DNA of 64,000 nt from the NCBI RefSeq assembly GCF_033807715.1, contig NC_084607.1, positions 15,486,941-15,550,940 of the forward strand. The letters are read 5' to 3'. Within the stretch, counting starts at the first letter, position 1. Every line of letters starts with the position of its first letter. Positions 35,840 to 56,384 of the stretch are shown here, piece after piece. The DNA is from Cololabis saira. Its lineage: Eukaryota; Chordata; Actinopteri; Beloniformes; Belonidae. The notes under the pieces are model-generated. The model worked only from the letters and a program-made list of their open reading frames with translations. It had not been told where the DNA came from and searched no databases. The position numbers and the translations under genes were made by a program.

Positions 35840-38833
35840 ATGAAAGTAAGAAATTATATTTGATATGAACATGATTGCAGTTGTCTGTTCAGGGGTTTTA
35901 TTTATTTTTATTTTTTGGCCCTTTTCTCTCAGGTGTTGGCTGTTTGGGAGCTGGCCATCCCTCTTCCAGCAGTGATGTTGATCGTTGCAAGTCTTTACAT
36001 GATCCTCCTGGGGACTGGGCTCTGGATCCGACACTGCCTCAAGGTTGGTGCTGCTGACCCGGTTATTGTTAATGAGCTGAGAGTTTTTTCTTACTGAACT
36101 TTGTAAAATGGCAAATGTGTGTGTTGGTTTTGAAGCAGGTGTTAGAATGTACATGATAAACTGAAGAGAATGGATGGTGGTAAAGATTTGAATTTTAAAA
36201 CTGGCATTAATATTTAAGGTCACAGTGAAATCATAAATTATGGCTAATTATTCTTATATGATCAGTTTTGCACTATATTTCACCATTACATTTGTTTTTT
36301 TCCTCAACAGGTTTTGTTTCTCTGAAATTCTAAAAGAAATTTTAGAATTGTTTTTCCTAAAATTTTAAAATACATTTATGTTTGCTCTGTTTTTATGCCT
36401 TTATTTAGATATATTTGCTTATTTTTATTGTTGATTTGGGGATTTGGATATGCTTCAGCATTTTGGTGGACTGAGGTTGTTTTAAATGAGCTATAGACAT
36501 AAACTTGACACAACTTGTTTTTGTTTTATTGAAGATCAATAACTAATAAGAATTCCAAGAAGTAATTATTGGATTTACAGCAACTTTTTTGTTTTAGGAA
36601 GGCTTCGTCAAATTGTGAATATAAATGGTTAGGGTTATAACAGACAAGGTGGATGGTGCGAATTTTTAATTGAAGCGAATGTAAAATATAAAGAACCAAA
36701 CACAAACAGCATACTTCTTTTCAGTTCTCAGGAACTTTAAAGATATTAGTTTCACTTGTGTAACCAGGAAGATAATCCAGGGCTCACAGATGAGATGACT
36801 GATCCACCTGCGGCGTTTGTTGGATTTATGTATGGATTTGTAGAAGTTCTTATAATAAAATTTATATTTTTTAAATGAAAATATTTTCTCTATCATGCTT
36901 GAAAGTAATTTTGTAGTATTTTTGCAAAATACTTTAAACCATGCCTTCAATGTTCTGTGCAGGTAGATGTACTAAAAAGAAAAATCAGAGTAAGAGGAAG
37001 GCATCCAGTGACAATGTATTATGTTCTACTGAAAGGAGATGCTGTATCTGTAATACTGTATACTAAGGATGCAAACGATGGATATGAACTCAGTCAATAC
37101 CACAATGTAGACCATGAGTGGACAGCAGCTGAATTTGAGGGGAGGAAGAATGTTTATGTTCCTACTTCATTAGTGAGATTTGATGTCTGTAATTGTATAG
37201 AAAAAACAAAGGACCAAAGTAATAAAACCTATCTGACATTGTTCTCTTTCCTGCAGGACCGCTGTTCTTCAGATTGCACTGATTGTTGTCCACGTGTTTC
37301 TCTCTGTGAGCAATGCTACAGACTGGCTGAAACGTGTAACTACCGCATGCCAACCATCCGCTCGTTCCTGCCTAACTCATGCTGTTCACCATCCGTAAGT
37401 AAACCTTTAAACAAGTCAACATTATGCTTCCATCAGAGGAGGCTTGATCACCTAACTCACAAATAAAATCATGTAAACATTTCCACAATCCATTTTACTA
37501 CTTTCCTGGTAGCTGTGATGTAGAAGCTGCAGGGAAATCCAACAATGAAAACTATTTTAGAAAATCACTATTGATGGTCAGTTGTTGATGGAACTTGTCT
37601 GTGATGGTACGCTTTTGCATCCATTCATTACACTGCAATGAATGGGCTTGTAATTTACCCAATACACTTGAATTGAATGAATAAGTATATTTTTGTGGAC
37701 TGATCTATTTTTGATAACTTGAGCCAAGTTGGTAATAACTGGGGCTCATTCAGGAACTAAACCTGGGACCTCTCACACCCCTAGTTTCAGCGGCAACCAC
37801 CAGTTTAACTTCCTCCACAGAACCAGGAAGGCGAGCCTAATAGGGCTTTAACAAGTTCACATGAAAAACAAATGTTTCCCTCTTACAATTAATACCAAAT
37901 ACCTTGTAGTTTTTATCAGAAACTTCATCAACAACTAAATATAGACCAGATAAACAAGTTTAGAGTTACAGGAAGGGTAAAACATACATCTCTCTGCTCT
38001 ACAAGAGACACATTCCTTTATCTTTCTTTGGATATTCATCATCTTTTGGATTCATTAAGGGTTTCATTGTGGTACGGACTATAAAATTAAGAAATTTAGT
38101 TAAATATTTGTTCAGATGACAGAAATAAAATTCTCAAGTTCAACACATGGTACAATTGATTAGACAAGAAGTTAAGCACAGTTAATGAAGGGAGACATTA
38201 ATTGTTAAATGGCAAAACAAAGCAAAATCAAAACAAAACATACTCAAATAACGCTGTAATTTGAAAACCTGTTGAGTTTTCATACTTTCATACGCTTCAA
38301 CACATTTTCTGAAAACAGTCCCAAATAGTTTTGGGTTTGGTTTTTTTGTTTGTGTCAGAGGGGTTCCCAATCAGGAAGAGATGTGTGTAAAATGAGGGCA
38401 TTTTGGGTGCTTAAAATAATCTGCAACATTTTTTAGGAAGGAATGATCATAGTCCTTAATTTATGTGTGGATTCTCTGTCTCCACCTGCTGCAAACTGGA
38501 GCTTCACAGAACTGTAAAATATTTATAGAAAAAATGTTTGAATGTAAGCTCTTTTATATTCAGACCATGCGAGAAAAAAAACACCCTTATAGGTGCAGGG
38601 AAGGCTTGATTAATTATTGGTGATCTTAATTTAAGCAATACCACTTATTTTTTTCTTATTTTTTGAATTTGAGCAGTCAGCTCTCTTTCTTCTTGGTGCA
38701 CTGCTGTATTTTTAAAACCCCTTCCCCCCTCTCCAACCCCCCACAGTGTGCCAACATGGACTGTTCCTGCGCCTGTCAGCCTCCGGCGTGTGAAGACTTC
38801 AGCTGTTTCTGCTTGGAGATCCGGATCAAGTAA
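35840..38833 (+). CDS. Small single-pass Cys-rich protein, unknown family
   Basis: Exon 1 (35785-35845) supplies only ATG AAA before a donor (gtaaga). Then come 35933-36043, 37257-37394 and 38747-38833. Acceptors (tctctcag, ttcctgcag, ccccacag) and phases all fit, giving 113 residues. Residues 3-35 are a membrane segment or signal anchor (PLPAVMLIVASLYMILLGTG). The remaining roughly 77 residues contain 17 Cys in pairs and CxC/CxxC patterns: DCTDCCP, CEQCYRLAETC, NSCCSPSC, DCSCAC, FSCFC. They end LEIRIK. The dense Cys suggests disulphides if luminal, or metal or palmitoyl sites if cytosolic. AATAAA lies at 39081-39086. I do not recognise the family. Exon 37257 also remains open 300 nt upstream in the same frame, so intron retention could give another product. 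Confidence 0.75.
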
Positions 38834-39100
38834 AGGACAAAGGTGGACATGTTTTTGCACTTCACACTTTTCATTTTATGCCTTTAGTTTGAGAGTTTAC
38901 GTTACAAGGTGACATGAACAGTTGGAATTGAAGTCTCAGGCCGACTTCATTATCCGGGTCTTAAACCTCTTGTTGTTGTGTATCGACATGACTTCTTCTC
39001 CTTTACTCACTTCAAATCAACCTGTTACTGCCTCAAATACTATAGCTTGTTCATTTTCCAGAGTGTTTTTCCCCCACTGTAATAAACTGAGTTAACAACA
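38834..39100 (+). other. 3' UTR of the Cys-rich gene
   Basis: Runs from the stop to the AATAAA at 39081-39086. A SINE core fragment (gatggactggtgacctgtcc) follows at 39119-39165. Confidence 0.55.
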
Positions 39101-39165
39101 CTATTTATAAGAACTGTGATGGACTGGTGACCTGTCCAGGGTGTACCCCTACCTTTCACCTGAAG

Positions 39166-40684
39166 AGAGCTTGGATTTGCTCGGGTAGACCCCTGTGACC
39201 CTAAAGTTTGAGTACGGTACAGTGTGGTGGAGCTGATGTCTGTCTGGTCTGCTGCTCAGGACTGATGCTCCAGAAGGTTTGTTCCACTGAAGTTCATAGC
39301 AACTATAAAAACACGGATACACCTTTACAAAAATGCTGGTGGAGGCCATGGACCCCTGAGTAGTGGAGGTTGGCAGACTGATTTCCAGCCTGACCACATA
39401 CTGAAGACCGTTGGACACTAAACTCCACTTTGTGCCCTGATATGTTCATCTATCTCTGATTATTGAAAAAAAAAAACACTTTTATTTCGTTATACACTTT
39501 TTGTATGTTTTTTTATTAAAATTTGAAGCTTCTAAAGTGGTTTAATTAATTTGAATTTTCTTTCCTTTTTTGGATTTATACACAATATGAAAACATGTTT
39601 TCTGAACACTAGTTTCATATTTTGTATCTGAGGTAGTGGACTGAAGACGAGGAACATCGAAGCAGCTGTTTCAATCATGACATCTGGAATTTGTCTTTAT
39701 TCTTCTAAATAATTCTGTCCACATAAAAATACAGGATACAACAAAAATGTTATTACAATACAAATTATACAGTGCAAAATTGTCTCTCCATATACTGCAA
39801 TTCCAAGAAGAATTAAAATATTTAATATAACTGCTGTAACAAAACAGGTCTTATTCATCAAGAGTAAAGTACCAAATCACAGTGCCTGACTATGTTTAGA
39901 ACATTATCTGGTCAATTACCACTACAACACTTTATTATTCATTTCACAAAAAAAAAGAAATCTAAACACAAAGCAGTGTGTGAAAAACTAAATACTCTAT
40001 GATTCAACAGCTTTTAAAACCTGTGGTAACATGAATTCATAATTTTCTGTTTGGCAGTTCTCAGTTGCTCACATCATTGTGGGTCGATCTTTACAGGGAA
40101 GGAATTCAGTTTAAACACGTTTATCCTAAATAAATACAAAGAAAATACCTTAATCCAATTAAGATTTTTCACCACAAACTCTAAAACTGCACAGGAGTAG
40201 GTTGTCTTTTAGAGTAAACACACTTTTTCATTGAATTTGTTTAATGTCAAATGTTAACTTTAGTGTGAATTTGCAGTGCTTTTATTAATGTGAAATCAAA
40301 AACACAACGCTCATTAAATTTAGAAACACTGCAACAAAGATAAGAATGTTTTATTTTGAATATTGTTAACATTAATTACTTTTAGTTTAAAAGAAAACAT
40401 TTTCATGGCATTATCTGAGGTAGGTAGATAATAGATAAGACTTTCAGACAACACAAACTTCTGGATTAATTTCCAGTCCATACATCTAAAAGCATCTTCA
40501 AAAAGTCTTCATTTTAACATTCTTTAAATCATGCCGGTGCTACCATTAAAGTAGCACAGTGATATACTTTCCAACGTATTAGTAATAAGTGCAGAAACAA
40601 GCATTTTTACATATGAGATTAAAAAAAAAAACAACCTTGTAAGTGTCATTCAAAGTTTGCCTGAATTCGTTTGTGCGAGTCTCA
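39166..40684. other. Intergenic or 3' UTR of the protease gene
   Basis: Possible minus-strand 3' UTR of the gene ending at 40685. Otherwise AT-rich, with no coding signal. Confidence 0.35.
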
Positions 40685-48611
<7,927 letters not shown>

Positions 48612-49600
48612 CTCTGGACGATGATTCCACAGCTCTACTCTAGCGCACACAAGGTTCTCGAGTGCCTTAAAAACACCTTCCTGTTCAGCTCAACACGCCC
48701 ATCAGTGCACCTGTTCCACCACATCAGAGCATAAAGAATGTGGGGTCATAATATGTGAACAGAAGAATGGAGATTCTAAAGTATTTTGAAAATTTGTAAA
48801 CATGAGTCATAGCAGCCGTCACACAGAGGGGAAGGGATGAGGAAGGAGATGTTACTAGAAATCAAGCTTATAAAAAACCTCTGCTCATCTTTGAAGGTCT
48901 GATTTGCTGTTGGTGAAGATATTTCACAGTGAAAACACCACATTTTATCATATTAGTCTTACAAGTGTAATTTAAAAACTGGGACAAGTTGAAATACCAG
49001 GTGCTTTTGACTAAAAGGTGATCGTCATAAAATGGGCGGTGATTTGCCCCAAAGCTCATTTAAACAGTTGGTACCAGTGATGTTTGAACAGGGATATAGT
49101 TGTTCTGATTTTCCTTTGATACACCACCAAAACTGATTTGAAATTAAACAATAAAAATGTAATCAAAGTGTATTCTTTTAGCTTTCATTAAGAGGTTTCA
49201 CAAGAATATAGCCGTTACCATTTAGGAATTACACAACACTGATAACATTCAAGAAAAGGAAAAGTTAGATTAGGCCATGCTAGTTTTTGTTGTTGATGGG
49301 TTTTTTTTTTACTTTAATATGAGAACTTTTGTGAACCTTCTTGAATAACAAAAACTGTGTTGTATAATGTTACGTATAAAGGCAAAATCATTAAAAAAAA
49401 AAAATACTGTCCAAATATTGTACTTCTGGCCCGAACTGGAGCTTTCAGCACTGATGGTTCTGTACAAGCTGCCTGAAAATCTCCCCCAGACAGTTAGAGA
49501 CTGATGGGGATCATCTTGTCACGGTCCAGGGTTTTCGGTTTTCAATTGTTGTGGTTTATTTGGTTCTTTAGTTTTGGTCTTGTGTTTGTACATCCTTCTT
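48612..49600. other. 5' flank of the protease gene and spacer
   Basis: The probable promoter lies just right of 48611 (tcaacacgcccatcagtgcac, gagcataaagaatg). The rest is AT-rich without gene signals. Confidence 0.35.
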
Positions 49601-50165
49601 CAACCTTCTTTACAACTTGTGTATGCTTGTGTAGACTCTCAGTCATCCAGGTCATGGTGACTCTCAAAGTCTTAAATCAAAGCAACTCGACTTCCTTTTT
49701 CTTCGTTCTTGAAGACATATCACCATTATTACATCTCCGGTGGTGGGTAACATCTGAGACTGGCTCCAGCTGAAACCATTGTGTCATTTGATCTCACATC
49801 GCTTTTTACCTGCATTTTACCATTTTTTCAACATCTGATGCTGTACGCATTGTCAGGAAGCGGCTGGGGCAAAGTGGAACCCTAAAAGACATGACCAATT
49901 TCTACTCCAGACCAGATGTGGACCCTGCTGGACCTCCACCACTGATGCCAACATCTACATGGAGGCAGTGAAAAGTAGAGAAAACACCATGCTACAGGTA
50001 GATATGTGGGAGACATCTGGGTCAAAATCCAAAACCAAGAAGTAAAGGCCTCAGTTGGCAGAAACATCAAGTTCAGCACAGTGGACCACCAGAGAACAAC
50101 ACGTTGCTGTTTTTAGACTGTGTTGGGCCTATCTAAAAGGATGAACTGTCTGAACACCGAACTAT
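49600..50165 (+). mobile_element. Penelope-like retroelement relic
   Basis: Broken frames give VSFDLTSLFTCI (near 49786) and GRYVGDIWVKIQNQEVKA...NIKFSTVD (near 49998), matching the conserved blocks VSFDVTSLFT and RYVDDTW of Penelope-like reverse transcriptases. The YVDD aspartate is changed (VGD) and stops interrupt it. gtgtagactctcagtcatcc at 49630 resembles the element's terminal repeat. Confidence 0.65.
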
Positions 50166-51170
50166 ACTGGAACACCTTAAAAGCTTGAGACTCCGGGCAG
50201 TTTGGACTGATGATCACTCCTGGATGGAAATTGAAACGTCCTCAAGAAGAAAACAAAAAGGAAGTCCAGTTAAATCGATTCAAATCTTTGACACCTTGCT
50301 CATGTTTCTTGTTGATTTACCTTTCATACTTTACAGAATACCCTGGGTACCTCATGTACCATTTAAAACTGATGGTTGTGTAAAATTACAACATTCAGAT
50401 AGATTACATTTACTGCTGAAAGTCTCACAGCAACAGCATTAGCTAATCAGATTCCCTTTTTTTCTGAACCAGATTATGCTGCTGCAGGCATGCCAGTGAA
50501 AAGGTTTAGCAGACCGTTATTCTGGATCTTGTTTCTTTTTTTTTTTCTTTCCATGGTCGAGTTTGAACTTCATGCGGTGATGAGTTGTGCTCACTGATGA
50601 AAATTTGCTGAGTTCATGTGGTGATTTCACAGAATCATCTAAATTCAACAATGGTTTCCTGTCTTGTGTCCAAAGATTTCACTGATCTTTATAATTTATT
50701 GTTGTTTTTTATTTAAGATGATGAAATGCTTAAATTCTGTGTAGTTCTACATGGAGAAACCTTTTTTCCGTTGATAGTTGAGCGATGCGTTCTGATGTTT
50801 TTTTAAATTAATTTTTATAACTCCCACATTTTTGTTGTTGCTGTCACAAATTTCTTTCATTTTTTGTTCAGAAATACTACCTGAATCTTAAAAAAACATA
50901 AACTTTACATCCTTAGCTTGCTCATTTTTAATCCAACACGAGGAAGGTTTAAAGGATTTACCAGCCTACCAGTCTCAGTGTAGGAAACAGTTGAGGGGCA
51001 GCTATCTTCATTCGGGTCCTGTTCGGGTCAAATTCAGAATTTCCGCCTTTTCACAACAGTTACATTTTTAAGTTTTTTTGGGTGAAGCTCACAAATATGA
51101 CATGATGGTGTTTCTGAAAGCTTGTTTTTATGTGTTGATCTGATTGTGAACAAACTACAGTAACTAATTT
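50166..51170. other. AT-rich spacer
   Basis: No gene or repeat recognised. Confidence 0.35.
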
Positions 51171-51507
51171 TCATTTCATTTATTTATTTATTCAAACAGG
51201 TTAAAACAAAAACAAAATAATCAGAATGCATAAAATGTATATACCGAAAAAAACAAAACAAAAAACAAAGAACAACAAAGAAAACCATAAGCAAAACAAA
51301 GCAAATTAAAGAGACAAATCTATATGTAAATAAATATTTCCTGTTTGAAAGGGTGTAGGATGAAGTTTCAAAAAACTTTTCTAGTCCTACCCCTTCTAAT
51401 GTTCTGTTTTTACCGTTTCATCATTTCACACAACTTCAAAAGAAAAGCAGAAAAGAAAAGAAAAAGTGGTTCAGCTGAGCAAGGCACTTTGGTCATTGGT
51501 TGTCAGT

Positions 51508-53520
51508 TCATGTGTCCATTTCCATTTTGTATCCATTAAGAGTAGTGTTTTTAAAGATTTGTTTAAACTTACTTAGTGATTTGCATGATTTCATTTCATC
51601 TTTACAGTTATTCCACAATTTGACTCCCTTCACTGATACACAATGGGTTTTGATGTTTGTTCGTACATGTTGTTTTTTAAAATTACATATTCCCCTGAGA
51701 TTGTGTTTATTTTCTTTTATTTGAAACAACTTCTGGATGTCTTGTGGCAACTGATGATGATTTGCTTTATGCATGATTTGTAAAGTTTTGAAGTCGACCA
51801 GATCCTTGAATTTGAGTGTTCTCAGTTTGATGAAGAGTGGGTTTGTTGATTCTCTAAAGGCTGCATTATTTACAATTCTTATTGCTCTTTTTTGAAGTTT
51901 GAATATTGTATCTGTGTTTGTTTTATATGTGTTCCCCCACACTTCCACACAGTAGCTCATATATGGAAGTATGAAGGAGCAGTACAAGGTGTATAGTGAT
52001 GATTGATTAAGAAGGTGTTTGACTTTGTATAATATTGCAATTGATTTGGATATTTTGCCTTTAATGTACTGTATATGTGGCTTCCAGGATAATTTGTTGT
52101 CTATTATGACTCCAAGAAATTTAATTTCATTTACTCTCTCTATTTCTATGTCATTTATCATAAGTTTCTTTTGTGAGTTTATCAATCGTTTTCCAAATAT
52201 TATGAACTTGGTTTTATTAAGGTTTAACGTGAGTTTGTTTGAATCAAACCAACTCTTCACTCTTTTTAATTCAGTTGCCACAGTGTCCAAAAGCTGTTCT
52301 AAATTATCTCCACCGCATAGCAGATTAGTGTCATCCGCAAATAAAATCATTTTCAGTGTGTTTGAAACCTCACATATATTGTTGATGTATAGGATGAACA
52401 GCAATGGTCCCAGAACTGAGCCTTGAGGCACCCCACATTTCACCTTCCTTAATTGAGATTTACTGTTGTTGAATTGCACAAATTGCTTTCTATTGGTTAG
52501 GTAGCTTCTTATCCATGAAAGTGCTACTCCTCTAATTCCATATTTCTGCAGTTTTAATATTAACAGGTCGTGGTTCACTGTGTCAAAGGCTTTTTTTAGA
52601 TCTAAAAATACTCCTACAGCATATTGTTTATTTTCAATTGCAGATGTTAAGTTTTCCATGAAGTCTATGAGAGCGAATGATGTTGTTCTTTCAGTTCTGA
52701 AACCATACTGCTGTTCATACAGGACCTCATGTTTATTAATGAAGTCATGTAGCCTTGAATAGAATATTTTTTCCAGTATTTTAGAAAACTGTGAAAGAAG
52801 TGAAACAGGTCTGTAGTTTGAGAATATATGACTATTTCCTGATTTGAATATGGGTATTACCTTTGCAGTTTTCATTTTACTTGGGAATACTCCTTTTTTT
52901 AATGACTGATTACAAATATATGTAAGAGGCTTCAACACACCATTAATAATACTTTTTACCATTGTCATGTCAATATCATTGCAGTCTGTTGACTTGTTGC
53001 TCTTGAGATTTTTCACAATATCCAAAATTTCGTTATCATCTGTAGCCTTTAAAAAAATTGATTCTTTTACATGCTGAAAGGTGCTTTCCACGTCACTTAT
53101 GCTACCAGTGTCTGCAATCTCTCTGGCCAAACCAAGACCAACACCAACAAAAAAATCATTAAACTCGTTTGCAATTAGGTTCAAATCATCCACACTTTTG
53201 TTGTCGTTGGTTGTGAAGTAATTTGGGTATCCATCTTTCCCCTTTCTTTTTCTGATGATGTCATTCAATATTTTCCAAGTATTTTTTATGTTGTTTTTAT
53301 TTTCCTCTAGGAGGGGACTGTAATACTCCTTTTTGCTACTTCTCATGATTCTTGTTAATTTGTTTTTATAGTTCTTATACTTATCTTCCGCATCTTTTGT
53401 TCTCTTCTTGAGATAATCTTTATATAATGCATTTTTCTTCTTACATGCATTTAATATACCTTTAGTTAGCCATGGCTTTTTGTTAGTTTTATGTTTGATT
53501 AGTTTCTTTACCAGAGGACA
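51508..53520 (-). pseudogene. LINE ORF2, reverse transcriptase part
   Basis: Open from about 53520 (no ATG needed; first ATG at 53346) to 51508. RT motifs are visible: NYRPVSLLSQFSKILEK, QYGFRTERTTSFALID, FLDLKKAFDTVNHDLLI, GVPQGSVLGPLLFILYINNI and the catalytic FADD in MILFADDTNLL. The C-terminus has LYCSFILPYMSYCVEVWGNT and GVKLWNNCKDEMKSC. It copies LINE RNA at the target nick. Apart from the junction with the endonuclease frame it appears intact. Confidence 0.85.
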
Positions 53521-53527
53521 ATTCTTT

Positions 53528-54595
53528 TCATAGAGTCATTATTATAGATAAAAATGTGTCATATGCTTCGTCTACATCATCAACATAGACTTTACTCCAG
53601 TCTTGTTTTGTCAAGTCGTTTTTTAAAGAAATTATCGACTCTTCAGTTCTATGTCTTTTTATCTTGTATTTCATGACTTCTGTGTTTGATCCTGTGGTGC
53701 CTTGAATAATTGCAAACACTGGCAGATGATCACTTGTGTCATTAATCACTATTCCGCTTTTTATAATCTTTTCAATACCATTGGTGAAAATGTTATCAAT
53801 TAGTGTCTCACTATGTCTTGTAATTCTGGTCGGACGTGTTATTAGTGGATAGAGGCTCATACTGTACATCATGTTAATGAATTCCGTGGTGTGTTTGTTT
53901 GCAAGAGGCTTCATTAAATCAATATTGAAATCCCCACATGCAAAGAACAGTTTCCTATTGTTTATTTTTTCATATATAATCGATAGCTTCTCTTTGAATA
54001 TTTCAACACAAGATCCTGGTGCTCTGTAGACACAGCTTACTAGTACATTTTTAGATTTCTCCATTTCTATTTCTACTGTGATACATTCCAGTATATTGTT
54101 TATTGCTTGTGACATGCTATCAATAGCTTTACTTCTGTATGTTTTATCAATGTATATTGCCACTCCACCACCTTTTTTCTGTTTTCTATTCATATGATAC
54201 ATTTCATAACCTTCTATTTCATCCAAGGCGGTTTGTTCTTCGCTTAGCCAAGTTTCAGAGACTGCTATTATTGTGAAATTAGTCTTTAATTGTTCTAAAC
54301 AATGTTTGATTTTTGACTGATTTGAATTTAAACTTCTACTATTGAAATGTATGATTGAGATTCCCTTCTCCTCTCTAAAGTTGTTCCCAAACTGTTCTTC
54401 AGTAAAGTATTCACAATGGTTCTGTATGTTAATGTAAAAATTATTCTCTGGGTCAATATAATTTTCGATGTCATGATCCCTGTAATCTGTGAATCTAAAT
54501 GTTTTAAGTCCAAGGGCCTCATATTCAGTGATACATATTTGTTGTTGTCTCATGACATCAGTTGGGAGTGAATGGTTTGTGTCAGGGCTTGTCAT
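53528..54595 (-). pseudogene. LINE ORF2, AP endonuclease part
   Basis: 355 codons. Endonuclease landmarks are ISIIHFNSRSLNSN, SETWLSE, GGGVAIYI, CVYRAPGS, FACGDFNIDL and TSDHLPVFAI (catalytic Asp-His). It stops at 53528 just before the RT frame, which continues in another phase, so a single small indel near 53535 has split ORF2. This frame nicks the target DNA in target-primed reverse transcription. Confidence 0.85.
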
Positions 54596-54635
54596 GGGCT
54601 GTGACAGTCTTTTTGCTTGTGTGTCCTTTGAATTG

Positions 54636-55334
54636 TCATTTCTTGAACTTTTCCAGCTCCGTGATGTGTTTGATGAGCAGCACTTTGGATTCCTCAGGTG
54701 TTCCGTTGAGTTTTATAAATACTTTGCAGTTAGATGTCCATGTTGATTGGATCTTGTTCTGCTTCCTTAAAAACCGTGCTTGTCGGGCAATGTCTGCATT
54801 TTTCTTTGTTAAATGTTCATTCAAGTAGACATTTGTTCCTCTCAGTTTCCGCCCCTGCTTGAGCATTGCTGTTTTCTGCTTTCTATTTACCAGTCGAATA
54901 ATAATGGCAGGTTTGTCGTTTTTATCTCTCCGGGGGAGAGGATGACAGGCTTCAATATCATTGCTGTCCACAGTTATCCCTTTGCTATTCAGGAATGTGA
55001 TCACCTGCTGCTCCAGTGAGTCCTGGTCAGGCTTGGTGACTTCTTCATCTCTCGATACCGCCCTGGCATATGAGCTAGGCTTTGTGTCCAGTCCACTGAT
55101 AATCAGGTCATTCATCCTGGAGTATTGTTCAAGTTCTGACACCCGGTATTCTAACATAGTTATCGCTTTATCCTTTTCAGCGTTTTGTCTTTTTAATTCC
55201 TTAATTTCTTCCATCAAGTTTATTATCACTTTTTGTTGTTTGGAGATGTTTGTTATTTCTTCTGACAAGAAGTTTAAAGATTTCTTAATTTCCTCTACTT
55301 CTTCGTCTGTGATTGCTGGCTTTTTTGGTGGCAT
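54636..55334 (-). CDS. LINE ORF1 protein, coiled coil plus RRM-like
   Basis: 232 residues, intact. Residues about 10-75 form a heptad-rich coiled coil (EEITNISKQQKVIINLMEEI, MLEYRVSELEQYSRMNDLII). Residues about 110-225 have the HPLPRRDKNDKPAIIIRLVN / RGTNVYLNEHLTKKNADIAR pattern of LINE nucleic-acid chaperone ORF1 proteins. Confidence 0.8.
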   Translation of the reverse strand: MPPKKPAITDEEVEEIKKSLNFLSEEITNISKQQKVIINLMEEIKELKRQNAEKDKAITMLEYRVSELEQYSRMNDLIISGLDTKPSSYARAVSRDEEVTKPDQDSLEQQVITFLNSKGITVDSNDIEACHPLPRRDKNDKPAIIIRLVNRKQKTAMLKQGRKLRGTNVYLNEHLTKKNADIARQARFLRKQNKIQSTWTSNCKVFIKLNGTPEESKVLLIKHITELEKFKK

Positions 55335-55748
55335 CCTGATGTTTGGTAGTGTTAAAAAAATAAAACAACACTGACCAAACTTGAGAGGTGACTTGAATTA
55401 CTGAGCCTAAACTCAATCTGTCTTTTGCAGGAAAGGAGAGTTTCTAAAATATTACTCCAGAGGTCTTTTGTGTTTTTGATAAAGTCCATTCTGTTTTCTA
55501 GTTTTTCATGCGGAAGTTGTACACAGCTTTTACAGCATTTTTTCCATGTGAATCATGGAATTATGTGAACCATCATGGAGATGGTATGGGGAAATCACAG
55601 ATCTGTTATCGAAGATGACACAGCAGTTCACGTGTGATCCTTTAATAAACACTGACAGATGGACTTTAATGGAGACCAAACTGGTCAAACTGCACCAGAT
55701 CTCCTCCTCCTCCAACCTGCTGGTGCTTATCTAGAATTATCTAGAATC

Positions 55749-56375
55749 AGGGCCATGCAGGAGAAAAAATATTTGAGAGGGGAAAACATTTTTTTTTATT
55801 GTGCACTTTGAGAAAAAAGTCGAAATGTCGAGAAAAAAGTCGAAATGTTGAGAAAAAAGTTGAAATGTCGAGATTAATGTTGAAATACAATTTCAAGAAT
55901 AAAGTCAAAATTTCATGTATAAAGTCAAAATTTCGTGAAGTCGGAATTTCAAGAATAAAGTTAAAATACATATTGACTTTTTCTCGAAATTGTACTTCAA
56001 CATTAATCTCGGGGGGTGACGACATCCACTGCCAATCCAGGAAGCAGGAACACACGGAAACACACGTCAAGCACTGGAAATCTGCAACAAAAAACCACAA
56101 ACAAAACACAAAACCGGCACGGAGCCAACCAAAACAGCAATCGACCTAAATCTTGAGATCTGATCGCAGTCTGAGCTAAGCTACCGCTACCTAACCCCAA
56201 AAACTAGAAAAAACTTCAACATTAATCTCAACATTTCGACTTTTTTCTCGACATTTCAACTTTTTCTCAACATTTCGACTTTTTTCTTGACATTTTTCTC
56301 ATAATGAAAAAAAATCTTCCTCCTCTAAAGTATTATTTTTATTTTTCTCCTGCCTGGCCCTAATAGTCTTCCGTA
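55749..56375. mobile_element. Inverted-repeat element with gagaaaaaagtcgaaatg units
   Basis: Outer ends ggccatgcaggagaaaaa and tttttctcctgcctggcc are inverted copies, and gagaaaaaagtcgaaatgtc repeats occur in opposite orientation at both sides. A GC-richer segment at 56008-56215 (gtgacgacatccactgcc...) interrupts the middle. It is similar in design to the MITEs at 2.8 and 30.2 kb. Confidence 0.7.
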
Positions 56376-56384
56376 AATTTCCTA

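Larger units (their letters stand above)
51171..55480 (-). mobile_element. Nearly complete LINE (CR1/L2/Rex1-like, jockey group)
   Basis: Read on the minus strand: a 5' UTR, ORF1 (55334-54636), a 40-bp gap, then ORF2 with an AP endonuclease (54595-53528) and reverse transcriptase (to 51508), and a 3' UTR ending near the tttatttatttattcaaaca terminus at 51177-51196. One frameshift separates endonuclease and reverse transcriptase. Clade assignment is by eye. A related 3' end lies at 6533-7030. Confidence 0.8.
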
